From an uncultured Lachnospiraceae bacterium (GTDB lineage: Bacteria; Bacillota; Clostridia; Lachnospirales; Lachnospiraceae), in the NCBI GenBank assembly GCA_947167135.1, contig CAMVGV010000006.1, forward strand, positions 1-64,000: 64,000 nt of DNA, written 5' to 3'. The position numbers and the translations under genes are program-made. Positions 51,249 through 60,683 of this stretch are shown one piece after another. Each line of letters starts with the position of its first letter. Within the stretch, counting starts at the first letter, position 1. Below the pieces are notes generated by a model, which was not told the origin of the DNA, did not search any database, and saw only the letters and a list, made by a program, of their open reading frames with translations.

Positions 51249-51818
51249 ATGCCTTTATCACAACCAAAAGAAACGTATTTTACTGCAGAAGACTATTATA
51301 ATACTTCTGAGGAAAACCGCGTTGAACTTATTAAGGGTGAGTTTTATGATATGGCTTCACTATCGACAACGCATCAGATCATTTCCAGAGAGTTACTAAT
51401 TGACATCAGCCTCTTTATTCGTGGGAATAAAGGTAACTGTGAGGTTTTCTCTGCCCCCTTCGATGTTCAGCCCGATGAGAATGATGACAGGACTGTTGTG
51501 GTTCCGGACATCAGTGTCATCTGTGACAGGGATAAGCTTACGGAACGAGGCTGCAAGGGCGCTCCGGACTGGATAATCGAGATAGCATCTCCCGGAAATA
51601 TGAGTCTTGATTATATAAAAAAGGTAAGCATATACAATAGGGCCGGTGTCCGGCTCTACTGGATCGTGAATCCTATGGAAGCTAAGGTTGGCGTATTTGA
51701 TTTTGGAAATGGCAAAGATATCCCTGAAGAATACACATTTGATGACAGTATAAAAGTAAGTATTTACGACGATCTTTCCATAGATTTTAAGAAAATAAAG
51801 GACAGTCTTATCTCATGA
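51249..51818 (+). CDS. Uma2-family (DUF820) putative endonuclease
   Basis: 189 residues from the ATG at 51249, preceded by TTCAGGAGGACACAATT. PD-(D/E)XK fold: EENRVELIKGEFYDMAS near the start, VVVPDISVICDRDKL (Asp), GAPDWIIEIASPGN (Glu-x-Ala/Lys position) and a late GVRLYWIVNP. Biochemical function is unproven in the family. The stop overlaps the mfd start by 4 nt (ATGA), so mfd translation is coupled to it, an uncommon pairing. Confidence 0.88.
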   Translation: MPLSQPKETYFTAEDYYNTSEENRVELIKGEFYDMASLSTTHQIISRELLIDISLFIRGNKGNCEVFSAPFDVQPDENDDRTVVVPDISVICDRDKLTERGCKGAPDWIIEIASPGNMSLDYIKKVSIYNRAGVRLYWIVNPMEAKVGVFDFGNGKDIPEEYTFDDSIKVSIYDDLSIDFKKIKDSLIS

Positions 51819-54800
51819 AAAAAGCCTTTGCTGCTCCGCTTAGGGAGTATGACACCTTCCTGGATATCGAAAAAAGCCTGAAAAGCCCCGGGATAATTAA
51901 TATCGACGGGGCTTCTGATGCTGAGAAGGCTCATCTTGCCGCTGCTCTCGGAGACGGGAAAAATACTCTTATAATAACAAGCGACGAAACCAGGGCTGCA
52001 GAATTTTACAAAGATATCCGGCTCTACACAAAGGATGTGGTGTATTATCCGCCGAGGGATCTTATCTTCTATCAGTCCGACCTGAACGGAAACGAGCTTA
52101 CACGTGAAAGGATAAACTGCATAAAGGCCCTGAACGATGAGAAAAATGTTACTCTCATCACGACCATTGATGCTCTTATGGAAAAAACTCCGGGAATTAA
52201 GCGTATCAGTGACGCTGTGATCGACATCGACGAAGAAAGCGAGATCAATACTGATGATTTTTCAAGGGAATTAATCCACCTCGGCTACAGAAAGGCTGTA
52301 CAAAGTGAGGCTCCCGGAGAGTTTTCCGTGCGCGGGGGGATTATTGATGTATTTCCCCTTACTGAGGATAATCCTGTCCGCCTTGAGCTGTGGGGAGATT
52401 CCATTAACAGCATTCGCTCTTTCGATCCGGCTACGCAGCGCTCTCTTGAGGAGCTTGAAAATGTAAGGATCTATCCTGCTTCCGAAATGGTGATGACATC
52501 AGCAGAAAGGGAGGCCGGACTATTAAGGCTGAAGGCAGACTATGAGGAACGTTATTCTGAGCTTAGAGAAAAAATGCTTACCGGAGAAGCCTTCAGACTA
52601 AAGAGCATTGTAGAAGAATTCTGCGAGGAGCTTTCAGAAACCGGTGACAGCGGAGCATTGTCATCCTTCACCGGATATTTTTATGACCGGATGACCTCTC
52701 TTATCGACTTCTTTGAACCCTCAAATACCCTTATGATCCTGGACGAGCCTCTTAGACTTTCAGAAAAGGGAGAAGCCGTCGAAAAGGAATTTTCCGACAG
52801 TATGCTTACGAGGCTTGAAAAAGGCTATACACTTTCAAAGGCCGCAGATCTTCTGTTCGGAATACGGGAAACCTTTGAAAGAATCGAAGGATTTCCCGCT
52901 GCCGCTCTCGGATCTATGCTGCAGCGTTCCGAGCTGTACGATCCCCGGAAAAGCTTCTATATTAACAGCCGAAGCGTAAATTCATATAACGGATCTTTTT
53001 CCTCTCTTCTCAATGACCTCAAAAAATACAGAAAGGAGCATTACAGAGTTATCATCCTTTCCGGCTCTTCTACCAGAGCAAAACGGCTTGCAGACAATAT
53101 TATGGAAGCAGGCCTCACCGCGTTTTTCTCGGATGACAGGGACAGGGTTCTTACGGGCTCCGAGATCATGACGATGCAGGGGTCGCTCCGCAAGGGTTTT
53201 GAATATCCCGATATACGCTTCGCTGTCATCAGTGAGACCGATATTTTCGGAACTGAACAGAAAAAGAGAAGAAAGAAACGGCACAGCTACGAGGGGGAGC
53301 ATATTGCGTCATTCTCGGACCTCATTCCCGGAGATTATGTTATACATGAGGACTACGGTATCGGGCAGTATCAGGGTCTGGAGCATATCGAAATAGACGG
53401 CGTGACAAGGGATTACGTGAAAGTCAGATACCGCGATGACTCCTCTGTCTATGTCATTGCATCCAATCTTGATTCTCTTCAGAAATATGCCTCAAAGGAT
53501 GTGGAGAAAAAACCGAAATTAAATAAGCTCGGAACCAATGAATGGGCAAAGACCAAGGCAAAGGTCAATTCTGCGGTAGCCGGAGTCGCGAAGCATCTGG
53601 TGGAGCTGTATTCGGAGCGTCAGCATTCCGAGGGCTTTTCTTTTGCTCCGGACACTGTCTGGCAGAGAGAATTTGAAGAAATGTTCCCCTTTGAGGAAAC
53701 AGAGGATCAGAATCTCGCCATAGAAGCCGTAAAGCACGATATGGAAAGCAAAAAGATAATGGACAGGCTGATCTGTGGTGATGTAGGCTTCGGAAAGACC
53801 GAGGTTGCCATACGTGCTGCCTTTAAGGCGGTTCAGGAGAATAAGCAGGTTGCCCTTCTGGTTCCGACCACTATTCTCGCCGAACAGCACTACAATACCT
53901 TCCAGGAGAGAATGAAGGACTTTCCGGTAACGATCGAGCTTCTCTGCCGCTTCCGCTCAGCCACCGAACAAAAGAAAACCGTTGATAAGCTGAAAAAAGG
54001 AACTGCGGATATTGTCATCGGCACACACAGACTCCTCTCAAAAGATGTGGGCTTCAAGGATCTCGGACTCCTGATCATTGACGAGGAGCAGCGTTTTGGT
54101 GTTTCCCACAAGGAAAAAATAAAGGAAATGCGGCGTAATGTTGACGTTCTCGCGCTTACCGCCACTCCGATCCCCAGAACCCTGCATATGAGTCTCGTAG
54201 GGATCCGGGATATGAGCGTCCTTGAGGAGGCTCCGAGGGACAGAATGCCCATTCAGACCTTTGTAATGGAATATAATGACGAAATGGTAAGAGAGGCCAT
54301 AAACCGGGAAAAAGCCCGGGGAGGCCAGGTCTATTTCGTGCATAACAGGGTAAATGATATTGCGGATATTGCTGCAAAGATCCGTTTACTCTGCCCGGAT
54401 GTAAATGTGGAATATGCCCATGGACAGATGCGGGAGCAGATACTCGAGGATATAATGAGCGATTTCATCCACGGGGAGATAGATGTGCTGGTATCCACAA
54501 CCATAATAGAAACCGGCATAGATATTCCCAATGTAAATACGATGATCATTGCAAATGCCGATCAAATGGGACTTTCTCAGCTTTACCAGCTGAGAGGACG
54601 CGTTGGCAGGTCGAACCGTACAGCCTATGCCTTTCTTATGTACAAAAGAGACCGGCTTCTAAGAGAAACTGCGGAAAAAAGACTTTCTGCCATAAGGGAA
54701 TTCACAGATCTTGGAAGCGGCTTCCGGATAGCTATGAAGGATCTGGAGATACGGGGAGCCGGAAATGTCCTTGGAAGCGAGCAGTCCGGACATATGCAGC

Positions 54801-55384
54801 AGGTTGGCTACGATCTATACTGCAAAATGCTGGATACTGCCGTTAAGCTTGAAAAGGGAGAAGAGCCCCGGGATGAATTCAATACAGTAATAGATATGGA
54901 AGAGGATGCGTTTATTCCCGATTCCTATGTTAAAAATGAAAACCTTAAGCTTGATCTCTATAAGAGGATCGCCGGTGTCGAAAATAATTCCGAGGCAGAG
55001 GACATGGAGGAGGAGCTTCATGACAGATTCGGGACTCTTCCTGAAAGTGTGGTTAACCTTATCAATACCGCCCTTATCCGGCATAAAGCCCACGACGTAT
55101 ATATAGACAATCTTTCCGCAAAGGAAGGCTCAATCGTTTTTTCCATCTACATAAAGGCACGGCTTAATCCCGACGGTATAGAACCCCTCTTAAACCGTTT
55201 TGACGGTGCCCTTACCTTCCAGGCCGCCGGAAAACCGGAATTCACCTACCGTTTCGGTAAGAGTGAGAAGCATGACTACATACGTGCCGCCACGGATGTT
55301 CTGGACAGTATGAAAGAGCTGCTGCTCGATCGGGCTACGCCGATTGACGACAACGCAGCATATGGAAAACAGACAGGCAAATAG
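51815..55384 (+). CDS. mfd: Transcription-repair coupling factor Mfd
   Basis: 1189 residues. Removes RNA polymerase stalled at lesions and recruits UvrA. Domains: UvrB-like N-terminus (about 20-330, with FSVRGGIIDVFPLTEDNPVRLELWGDSINSIRSFD), RNA polymerase-interacting domain (about 505-570, GDYVIHEDYGIGQYQGLEHIEIDG), translocase with Walker A CGDVGFGKTEVA (about 653-664) and DEEQRFGV (about 753-760), motif VI QLRGRVGRS, TRG/relay helices and a C-terminal D7 domain. Complete. The partner UvrC is at 13.4 kb. Transcribed with uma2. Confidence 0.97.
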   Translation: MKKAFAAPLREYDTFLDIEKSLKSPGIINIDGASDAEKAHLAAALGDGKNTLIITSDETRAAEFYKDIRLYTKDVVYYPPRDLIFYQSDLNGNELTRERINCIKALNDEKNVTLITTIDALMEKTPGIKRISDAVIDIDEESEINTDDFSRELIHLGYRKAVQSEAPGEFSVRGGIIDVFPLTEDNPVRLELWGDSINSIRSFDPATQRSLEELENVRIYPASEMVMTSAEREAGLLRLKADYEERYSELREKMLTGEAFRLKSIVEEFCEELSETGDSGALSSFTGYFYDRMTSLIDFFEPSNTLMILDEPLRLSEKGEAVEKEFSDSMLTRLEKGYTLSKAADLLFGIRETFERIEGFPAAALGSMLQRSELYDPRKSFYINSRSVNSYNGSFSSLLNDLKKYRKEHYRVIILSGSSTRAKRLADNIMEAGLTAFFSDDRDRVLTGSEIMTMQGSLRKGFEYPDIRFAVISETDIFGTEQKKRRKKRHSYEGEHIASFSDLIPGDYVIHEDYGIGQYQGLEHIEIDGVTRDYVKVRYRDDSSVYVIASNLDSLQKYASKDVEKKPKLNKLGTNEWAKTKAKVNSAVAGVAKHLVELYSERQHSEGFSFAPDTVWQREFEEMFPFEETEDQNLAIEAVKHDMESKKIMDRLICGDVGFGKTEVAIRAAFKAVQENKQVALLVPTTILAEQHYNTFQERMKDFPVTIELLCRFRSATEQKKTVDKLKKGTADIVIGTHRLLSKDVGFKDLGLLIIDEEQRFGVSHKEKIKEMRRNVDVLALTATPIPRTLHMSLVGIRDMSVLEEAPRDRMPIQTFVMEYNDEMVREAINREKARGGQVYFVHNRVNDIADIAAKIRLLCPDVNVEYAHGQMREQILEDIMSDFIHGEIDVLVSTTIIETGIDIPNVNTMIIANADQMGLSQLYQLRGRVGRSNRTAYAFLMYKRDRLLRETAEKRLSAIREFTDLGSGFRIAMKDLEIRGAGNVLGSEQSGHMQQVGYDLYCKMLDTAVKLEKGEEPRDEFNTVIDMEEDAFIPDSYVKNENLKLDLYKRIAGVENNSEAEDMEEELHDRFGTLPESVVNLINTALIRHKAHDVYIDNLSAKEGSIVFSIYIKARLNPDGIEPLLNRFDGALTFQAAGKPEFTYRFGKSEKHDYIRAATDVLDSMKELLLDRATPIDDNAAYGKQTGK

Positions 55385-55424
55385 TCTGAATTTGAACGTG
55401 TCGGTACACTAATTCCGATAAGAA

Positions 55425-55452
55425 CACCCCGGAAGATCTCTCCTCCGGGGTG
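55425..55452. terminator. Bidirectional terminator between mfd and the binding-protein gene
   Basis: Stem CACCCCGGA / TCCGGGGTG, the same stem sequence as at 49909-49939, located between convergent genes. Weak T-tract on the plus strand (CGTTATTTCAG). Confidence 0.75.
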
Positions 55453-55484
55453 CGTTATTTCAGTAAATTTTACACTCTTAAAGC

Positions 55485-56789
55485 TTAGTCATAAAGGTTG
55501 GGAGCGATTTCAGGATCATCAATGTTGTCCTTGTTGTACCAGTATCCGTTTGTAGGAAGATCAGATACCTGCTCGCCGTTAGCTGCCTTTGTAAGAGCAT
55601 ACAGGCAGTAGTAACCCATCATCAGAGGAGACTGTGTAACTGCACCATACATTGTGCCGTCCTTGATAGCACCCTTGATAACTGAGCCGGCGTCAAATCC
55701 GATACCGATAACTTCGCCTGCAGCAGCGTCTGATCCAAGAAGATTCAGGTTGCTGTTTGCTGCAAGAAGTCCCTCAGCTGCGGTCTGGTTTGATCCGAAT
55801 ACGCCGATGGTATCTTCCTTTGAAAGGATTGTTGAAGCCTCTGTTGTGCAGAGCTCAACGGTGGTCTGTGCGGGAACTGCTACTTCTATAACGACGTCAG
55901 CTGAAGCTTCGTCGCCGTCAGCGCCTTCTGCTGCATTTACATAGAACTCGTTACCAACTACTGCAACCTTCTTGCCGTCAGCCTTTACAAGAGAGATGAA
56001 CTTGTTGATGAAGCCAAGGCCTCTCTGCTGGATATTAAGAGCTGTAGCGTCCTGGTTGATCTCACCTACACGTACCTGGCTGGTAGCGCTTCCGATGACA
56101 TCCTTAAGTGCCTCATACATATTCTCGGCTGCAACCTCACCTGCCTGAGTATTGTCTGTAGCTACTGTAGCCACTACAGATCCCTCGGGAGCATCTGCAA
56201 CACCGGTATCGAAGCAGACAACGGGGATTCCTGCATCCTTCGCATCCTGAAGTGAATCAAGAACGGATGTGGTATCGCAGGCTGCAAGTCCGATTCCTGC
56301 GGGCTTTGATGTGATATCAGCATTCAGCATGTTAACCTGGTCAGCGATATCAGACTCGGAATTGGGGCCGTGTGCATCATATGTGATGCCGAGCTCTTCC
56401 TTTGCCATATCCATACCCTTAAGGGCTGCCTGCCAATAGGTTGACTGGAAGGACTTAACGTCGATAGCAAAATTGTAAGCTTCCTTAGCTGTGGTTCCCT
56501 CAAACTGGGTTCCCTTAAGCTTGTCATTGTCGCCTGCATTTGCGGTTGCTTCTGCGGGAGCTGCTTCTTCTGCGGGGGCTGCTTCCTCTGCAGGAGCTGC
56601 TTCCTCTGCGGGAGCTGCTTCCTCTGCGGGAGCTGCTTCCTCTGCGGGAGCGGGCTCTGCTGCAGGTGCTGCCTCTGCTGCGGGAGCGGGCTCTGCTGCA
56701 GGTGCTGCTGCCTGTGATCCGCCGCAGCCTGCAAGAAGTGATGCTGTCATAGCTGCTGTAAGTAACGTTGCGAGTAACTTCTTTTTCAT
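55485..56789 (-). CDS. Sugar ABC transporter substrate-binding lipoprotein (CUT2)
   Basis: 434 residues. Lipoprotein signal MKKKLLATLLTAAMTASLLAGC with the modified Cys at 22. Residues about 27-95 are Ala/Pro/Glu repeats (AAPAEEAAPAEE), probably a flexible tether. The rest is a periplasmic-binding-protein-like fold of the ribose/galactose type (NFAIDVKSFQSTYWQAALKGMDMAKEEL; GIGLAACDTTSVLDSLQDAKDAGIPVVCFDTG). GGAGG precedes the ATG. A hairpin in the 145-bp spacer upstream may permit separate, higher expression. Sugar not identifiable; the linked reductase and dehydrogenase suggest a polyol or unusual sugar. Confidence 0.9.
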   Translation of the reverse strand: MKKKLLATLLTAAMTASLLAGCGGSQAAAPAAEPAPAAEAAPAAEPAPAEEAAPAEEAAPAEEAAPAEEAAPAEEAAPAEATANAGDNDKLKGTQFEGTTAKEAYNFAIDVKSFQSTYWQAALKGMDMAKEELGITYDAHGPNSESDIADQVNMLNADITSKPAGIGLAACDTTSVLDSLQDAKDAGIPVVCFDTGVADAPEGSVVATVATDNTQAGEVAAENMYEALKDVIGSATSQVRVGEINQDATALNIQQRGLGFINKFISLVKADGKKVAVVGNEFYVNAAEGADGDEASADVVIEVAVPAQTTVELCTTEASTILSKEDTIGVFGSNQTAAEGLLAANSNLNLLGSDAAAGEVIGIGFDAGSVIKGAIKDGTMYGAVTQSPLMMGYYCLYALTKAANGEQVSDLPTNGYWYNKDNIDDPEIAPNLYD

Positions 56790-56850
56790 GTTTTCCTCCT
56801 TTTTAGTGAAAGTGAAAATTTATGTCTCTTGCCGTGTAAACTCTTTTCCC

Positions 56851-56878
56851 ATTATTCACGGCTATTGACCGTAATAAT
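56851..56878 (-). promoter_or_regulatory. Intercistronic hairpin upstream of the binding-protein gene
   Basis: ATTATT-c-ACGG / CCGT-AATAAT with a 7-nt loop (CTATTGA). Such stems can stabilise the 3' part of an mRNA and raise binding-protein levels; a TATAAT-like -10 (minus strand, near 56880) could instead be a separate promoter. Confidence 0.45.
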
Positions 56879-56933
56879 TATAACTTTTGTTTATTAATAC
56901 TTTATTAACAATTTATCTATATTTTGTTTAATA

Positions 56934-57929
56934 TTATCCCTCAAGTGCCTCTCTTCTCTGCTTGATCACATCGATCATTACCGCTCCGATAAGTACAAGG
57001 CCGGTAACTATCTGCTGCCAGTTGGCCTCCAGGCCGATATAGGGAAGTCCGGTCTTCAGGAGCTGTATCACAAATACACCCAGCATTGTCCCGATTATGG
57101 AACCCGCTCCGCCTGTAGGAGAAACGCCGCCCACTATGGCTCCGCCTATAGCGTCGAGCTCAATTCCGGCGCCGGTACCGGGCTGTATCGTAGGTATCGC
57201 CGCAGCATAGGCAAGGCTTGCAAGCCCGGCGAAAAGACCGCTTATAGCATAGGCTGTGATATGATAAGCCCTCACATTTACACCGGAAAGCCTGGTAGCT
57301 TCCTTATTGCTCCCTATAGCGATCGTGTAACGTCCGACCCTCGTATGGTTAAGGACAAAGCTCATCAAGATAACGATCACTGCCAGTACTATTACACCTA
57401 CGGGGTAATTCATAGCCTTTCTGCCCGCCCCCATAGTAAGCTTGAATATATTGTGGAACCATCCGCCCTCTGCCTTTGCTCCTGGCCAGGGAATGGCGAA
57501 GCTGTTGGCACATATGGAACCCAGTCCTCTTGTCATCATACAGGTACAAAGTGTTCCCAGAAATGGCGGCAGATCCATTACAGCGATCAAAATCCCATTC
57601 AGAATGCCGACAAGAAGTCCGAAAAGAACCGCAACCACCAGGCCGACCCAGGTGGGATAGCCCCTCTGCACAACCAGATATCCACCCGTGAGCCCGTAGC
57701 ATATCATTCCCGTCCCGATGGAAAGATCGACTCCCCCGGTGATCAGCGGAAACGTTACACCAATGGCCAGAAGCAGTATGTAATATGTGGAATCCAGCAT
57801 CATTACCAATGTGGAATATTTGCGGAAGTCCTTACTAATAAAGGAGAAAACCACATAGAGGATCACTACTATGATCAACACTATGAACTTCTGATCCGCC
57901 AACAAACCTATTGATTTCTTCTTCTTCAT
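56934..57929 (-). CDS. Sugar ABC transporter permease (CUT2), second permease
   Basis: 331 residues from the ATG at 57929, preceded by TGGAGG with 7-nt spacing; an upstream in-frame TTG at 57947 would overlap the ATPase gene. About nine hydrophobic segments. LITGGVDLSIG is the RbsC-family signature, and GVNVRAYHITAYAISGLFAGLA follows. It resembles the permease at 59.5 kb, so the transporter probably uses a heterodimer. Operon order: permease-ATPase-permease-binding protein. Confidence 0.93.
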   Translation of the reverse strand: MKKKKSIGLLADQKFIVLIIVVILYVVFSFISKDFRKYSTLVMMLDSTYYILLLAIGVTFPLITGGVDLSIGTGMICYGLTGGYLVVQRGYPTWVGLVVAVLFGLLVGILNGILIAVMDLPPFLGTLCTCMMTRGLGSICANSFAIPWPGAKAEGGWFHNIFKLTMGAGRKAMNYPVGVIVLAVIVILMSFVLNHTRVGRYTIAIGSNKEATRLSGVNVRAYHITAYAISGLFAGLASLAYAAAIPTIQPGTGAGIELDAIGGAIVGGVSPTGGAGSIIGTMLGVFVIQLLKTGLPYIGLEANWQQIVTGLVLIGAVMIDVIKQRREALEG

Positions 57930-57943
57930 CTCAAAGCCTCCAG

Positions 57944-59443
57944 TCAAGCTTCCATCTGGCGTGTAGCCTTATCCATTATAAGTTCCTGCGTTGCCTCTTC
58001 AATATTGATCTCGCCGGTCTTCCTGCCTTCACACATAACTATTATCCTGTCACTCATTCTGAGTATCTCAGTCATTTCCGAGGATATCATAATAATGGAT
58101 TTTCCTTCGGCAGCCAGCCTGTTCATAAGCTTATAGATCTCGTTCTTCGCTCCTACGTCTATACCCCTCGTAGGTTCATCAAAGATCAGAATATCGCTGT
58201 TTCTCACAAGCCACTTTGCGATAACAACCTTCTGCTGGTTTCCTCCGGAGAGATTAACGACCAGCTGGTCTGTACTGGGTGTCTTTGTATCCAGCTCCTT
58301 TATATACTTTTCGGAGACCTGTTTTTCCTTGCTCTTATTGATGAAGAGCCCGCTCATATAGTCCGAAAGAGCAGCCATGGTGGAATTCTCCGTAATTGAT
58401 TTCCCGACCACTATCCCGAATCTCCTGCGGTCCTCGGAAAGATAACCGATACCGTGGTTAACCGCATCCTGGGGTGAATTTATCTCAACCTTCTTCCCGT
58501 TTACATATATGTCACCGCTCTGCTTCGGATCGGCACCGAAAATAGCCCTTGCCGTCTCGGTACGTCCTGCACCCATAAGCCCGGAGAATCCCAATATCTC
58601 GCCCTTTCGAAGCTCAAAGGACACATCCTGAACCATCTTGCCGGCATTCAGATGCTCTACCTTCAGAACAACCGGAGCATCTGCGGGAACCAGACTCTTC
58701 TCCTTCGGTTTCTCATATATCACACGTCCGACCATCATATTGATGATGTCTTCCTTGGTACATTCCTCTGTAATAAGTGTTCCCACATATCCGCCGTCTC
58801 TCATGACGGTAACCCTGTCCGTTATAACCTTTATTTCATCCATCCTGTGGGAGATGTAGATGATACCCAGGTTCTGCGAACGAAGATCCCTTATTATGGT
58901 AAAGAGATCCTCGATCTCCTTTTCCGTAAGTGCTGCAGAAGGCTCATCAAATATGATCAGCTCGGCATTATGGGAAATCGCCTTGGCTATTTCACACATC
59001 TGCTGCTTTCCGACAGTAAGCTCACTCATCTTTTCGGTAGGGTCGATGTCAATATGAAGCCTGTCAAAAAGAGCCTTCGAATCCTCGATCATCTTTTTGT
59101 CGTCTATACGGAAACCCTTGCGCGGCTCACGTCCGATAAATATATTCTGCGCCACCGTCAGGTCTCCCACCATATTAAGCTCCTGATGCACTATAACAAC
59201 ACCGTTATCCTGAGCCTCTCTGGTATTGCGGAATTCCACTTCCTTTCCCTTATATACGATGGTTCCCTCATCCTTCTTGTAGATACCGGTCAGAACCTTC
59301 ATCAGGGTGGATTTTCCTGCTCCGTTCTCTCCCATAAGAGCATGTACCTCACCCCGTTTCACCTCGAGACTGACATGATCTAAGGCATGTACACCGGGGA
59401 AGGATTTGTCTATCTCTTTCATCTGTAAGATTATTTCGCCCAT
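57944..59443 (-). CDS. Sugar ABC transporter ATPase (CUT2, double domain)
   Basis: 499 residues with two ABC domains. First: Walker A GENGAGKST, signature LTVGKQQMCEIAKA, Walker B LIIFDEPSAALT. Second (about 255-495): LMGAGRTETARAIFG in place of Walker A, as usual for RbsA/MglA, signature LSGGNQQKVVIAKWL and Walker B ILIFDEPTRGIDVG. It energises uptake through the two permeases. Membrane-associated in the cytoplasm. It follows the first permease by 45 nt. Confidence 0.95.
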   Translation of the reverse strand: MGEIILQMKEIDKSFPGVHALDHVSLEVKRGEVHALMGENGAGKSTLMKVLTGIYKKDEGTIVYKGKEVEFRNTREAQDNGVVIVHQELNMVGDLTVAQNIFIGREPRKGFRIDDKKMIEDSKALFDRLHIDIDPTEKMSELTVGKQQMCEIAKAISHNAELIIFDEPSAALTEKEIEDLFTIIRDLRSQNLGIIYISHRMDEIKVITDRVTVMRDGGYVGTLITEECTKEDIINMMVGRVIYEKPKEKSLVPADAPVVLKVEHLNAGKMVQDVSFELRKGEILGFSGLMGAGRTETARAIFGADPKQSGDIYVNGKKVEINSPQDAVNHGIGYLSEDRRRFGIVVGKSITENSTMAALSDYMSGLFINKSKEKQVSEKYIKELDTKTPSTDQLVVNLSGGNQQKVVIAKWLVRNSDILIFDEPTRGIDVGAKNEIYKLMNRLAAEGKSIIMISSEMTEILRMSDRIIVMCEGRKTGEINIEEATQELIMDKATRQMEA

Positions 59444-59488
59444 ACTCTGTCTTTCGCGCTCCCTTCGCTAAGTAACGGCACCGGACCG

Positions 59489-60478
59489 TCAGTTCTTCCT
59501 CCGTCTCGCCATTACATCCGCATATACGGCAACAATAACAATGATACCCGTTATGATCAGCTGAATATCCTTTGTAAGCTTCAGAGCCAGTATCCCTTCC
59601 TGAAGGAGAGATATTATCAGCACGCCTATGACGGTTCCGCTGATAGAGGCCAGTCCACCGGCCATACTGGTGCCTCCCATTACACATCCTGCAATGGCTT
59701 CATTATTGTATGTATCACCGTATCCCGGCTGAACCGTGGTGTATGTTCCTACAAAGAAGATAGTTGCTATTCCCACAAGGATGCCGCACATCAAATATGC
59801 ACACATCTCCCATTTTTTCGTATCCACACCCGAAAGCCTTACTGCTTCTTTATTACTGCCGAGGCAGATAATATACCGGCCGAACTTCGTATTATTCAGA
59901 ATAATGGCACAGATCACGGCAGCTCCGAGAAAACATAAGAGACCGGTAGGGATTCCTCCTGCTTTGACTAGATTCCTGAACCATCCGTTGGCGTCAGTAG
60001 ATCTCGGCCAGCTGACAGACTGTGTCTTCGTAAATACGGAGGCTATCCCCTTTGCCATATTCATTGATGCCATTGAAACGATAAAAGGCGGAACCGTCCA
60101 GTATGCCACCAGATATCCGTTCCAAAGCCCGAAAAGAGTTCCTATAAGGATGCTTATAAGAAGACAGAGCGGAAGCGGCATATTGTATGTAATCAGGCAG
60201 TAACCCGAAATAAGACCGCAGCAGAACATTACCGGCCCTATGGAGAAGTCTATGCCTCCCGTAGCTATGACGAAGGTAACCCCGAGGGAAAGGAATCCCA
60301 GGAAATAAGCGTAGTTCAGAGCCCCCATTATGTGACTCATCCCCGCAAATCCCGAGCCCGTTATGGCCGGAACCAGTATCGAGAAAAAGATATACATAAG
60401 GATCAGAACCCCGCAGAGAACCACCCTGTTAAATCCCACCTTTTTGACCAGCGGATTCTGTTTAATCTTGTCCATCAT
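59489..60478 (-). CDS. Sugar ABC transporter permease (CUT2), first permease
   Basis: 329 residues, about nine hydrophobic segments. FVIATGGIDFSIGPVMFCCGL is the RbsC-type motif, and LSGVDTKKWEMCAYLMCGILVGIA follows. GGAGGAAG precedes a double ATG; the second (60475) has better spacing. It is the first gene after the LacI operator and promoter. A paralogue of the 56.9-kb permease. Confidence 0.93.
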   Translation of the reverse strand: MMDKIKQNPLVKKVGFNRVVLCGVLILMYIFFSILVPAITGSGFAGMSHIMGALNYAYFLGFLSLGVTFVIATGGIDFSIGPVMFCCGLISGYCLITYNMPLPLCLLISILIGTLFGLWNGYLVAYWTVPPFIVSMASMNMAKGIASVFTKTQSVSWPRSTDANGWFRNLVKAGGIPTGLLCFLGAAVICAIILNNTKFGRYIICLGSNKEAVRLSGVDTKKWEMCAYLMCGILVGIATIFFVGTYTTVQPGYGDTYNNEAIAGCVMGGTSMAGGLASISGTVIGVLIISLLQEGILALKLTKDIQLIITGIIVIVAVYADVMARRRKN

Positions 60479-60613
60479 CTTCCTCCATAATTCAAGTCTC
60501 GCCCCTGCCTTCCCGGATCACATCCGGATTTCCCGGCAAGGCCGCCTGTCCCTGCCGTCCGTCTTCATCCGTATTCCGGCGGCTCCGGTTCGACACTTTT
60601 TCCCAAGTATCGC

Positions 60614-60627
60614 GCGAAACGTTTCGC
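60614..60627 (-). promoter_or_regulatory. LacI-family operator
   Basis: Perfect palindrome GCGAAAC-GTTTCGC, the central CG type bound by LacI-family regulators. It lies 9 bp downstream of the -10 box, over the expected transcription start, in front of the transporter genes and beside the lacI-type gene. Confidence 0.85.
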
Positions 60628-60636
60628 TCTTTGGCA

Positions 60637-60665
60637 ATTATCCTATAAATACTTCTTTATGTCAA
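60637..60665 (-). promoter_or_regulatory. Promoter of the sugar transporter operon
   Basis: TTGACA (60665-60660), 17 bp, GATAAT (60642-60637) on the minus strand, followed directly by the LacI-type operator. The leader to the permease ATG is about 150 nt. Confidence 0.85.
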
Positions 60666-60683
60666 TACATTTTAGTCAATATA

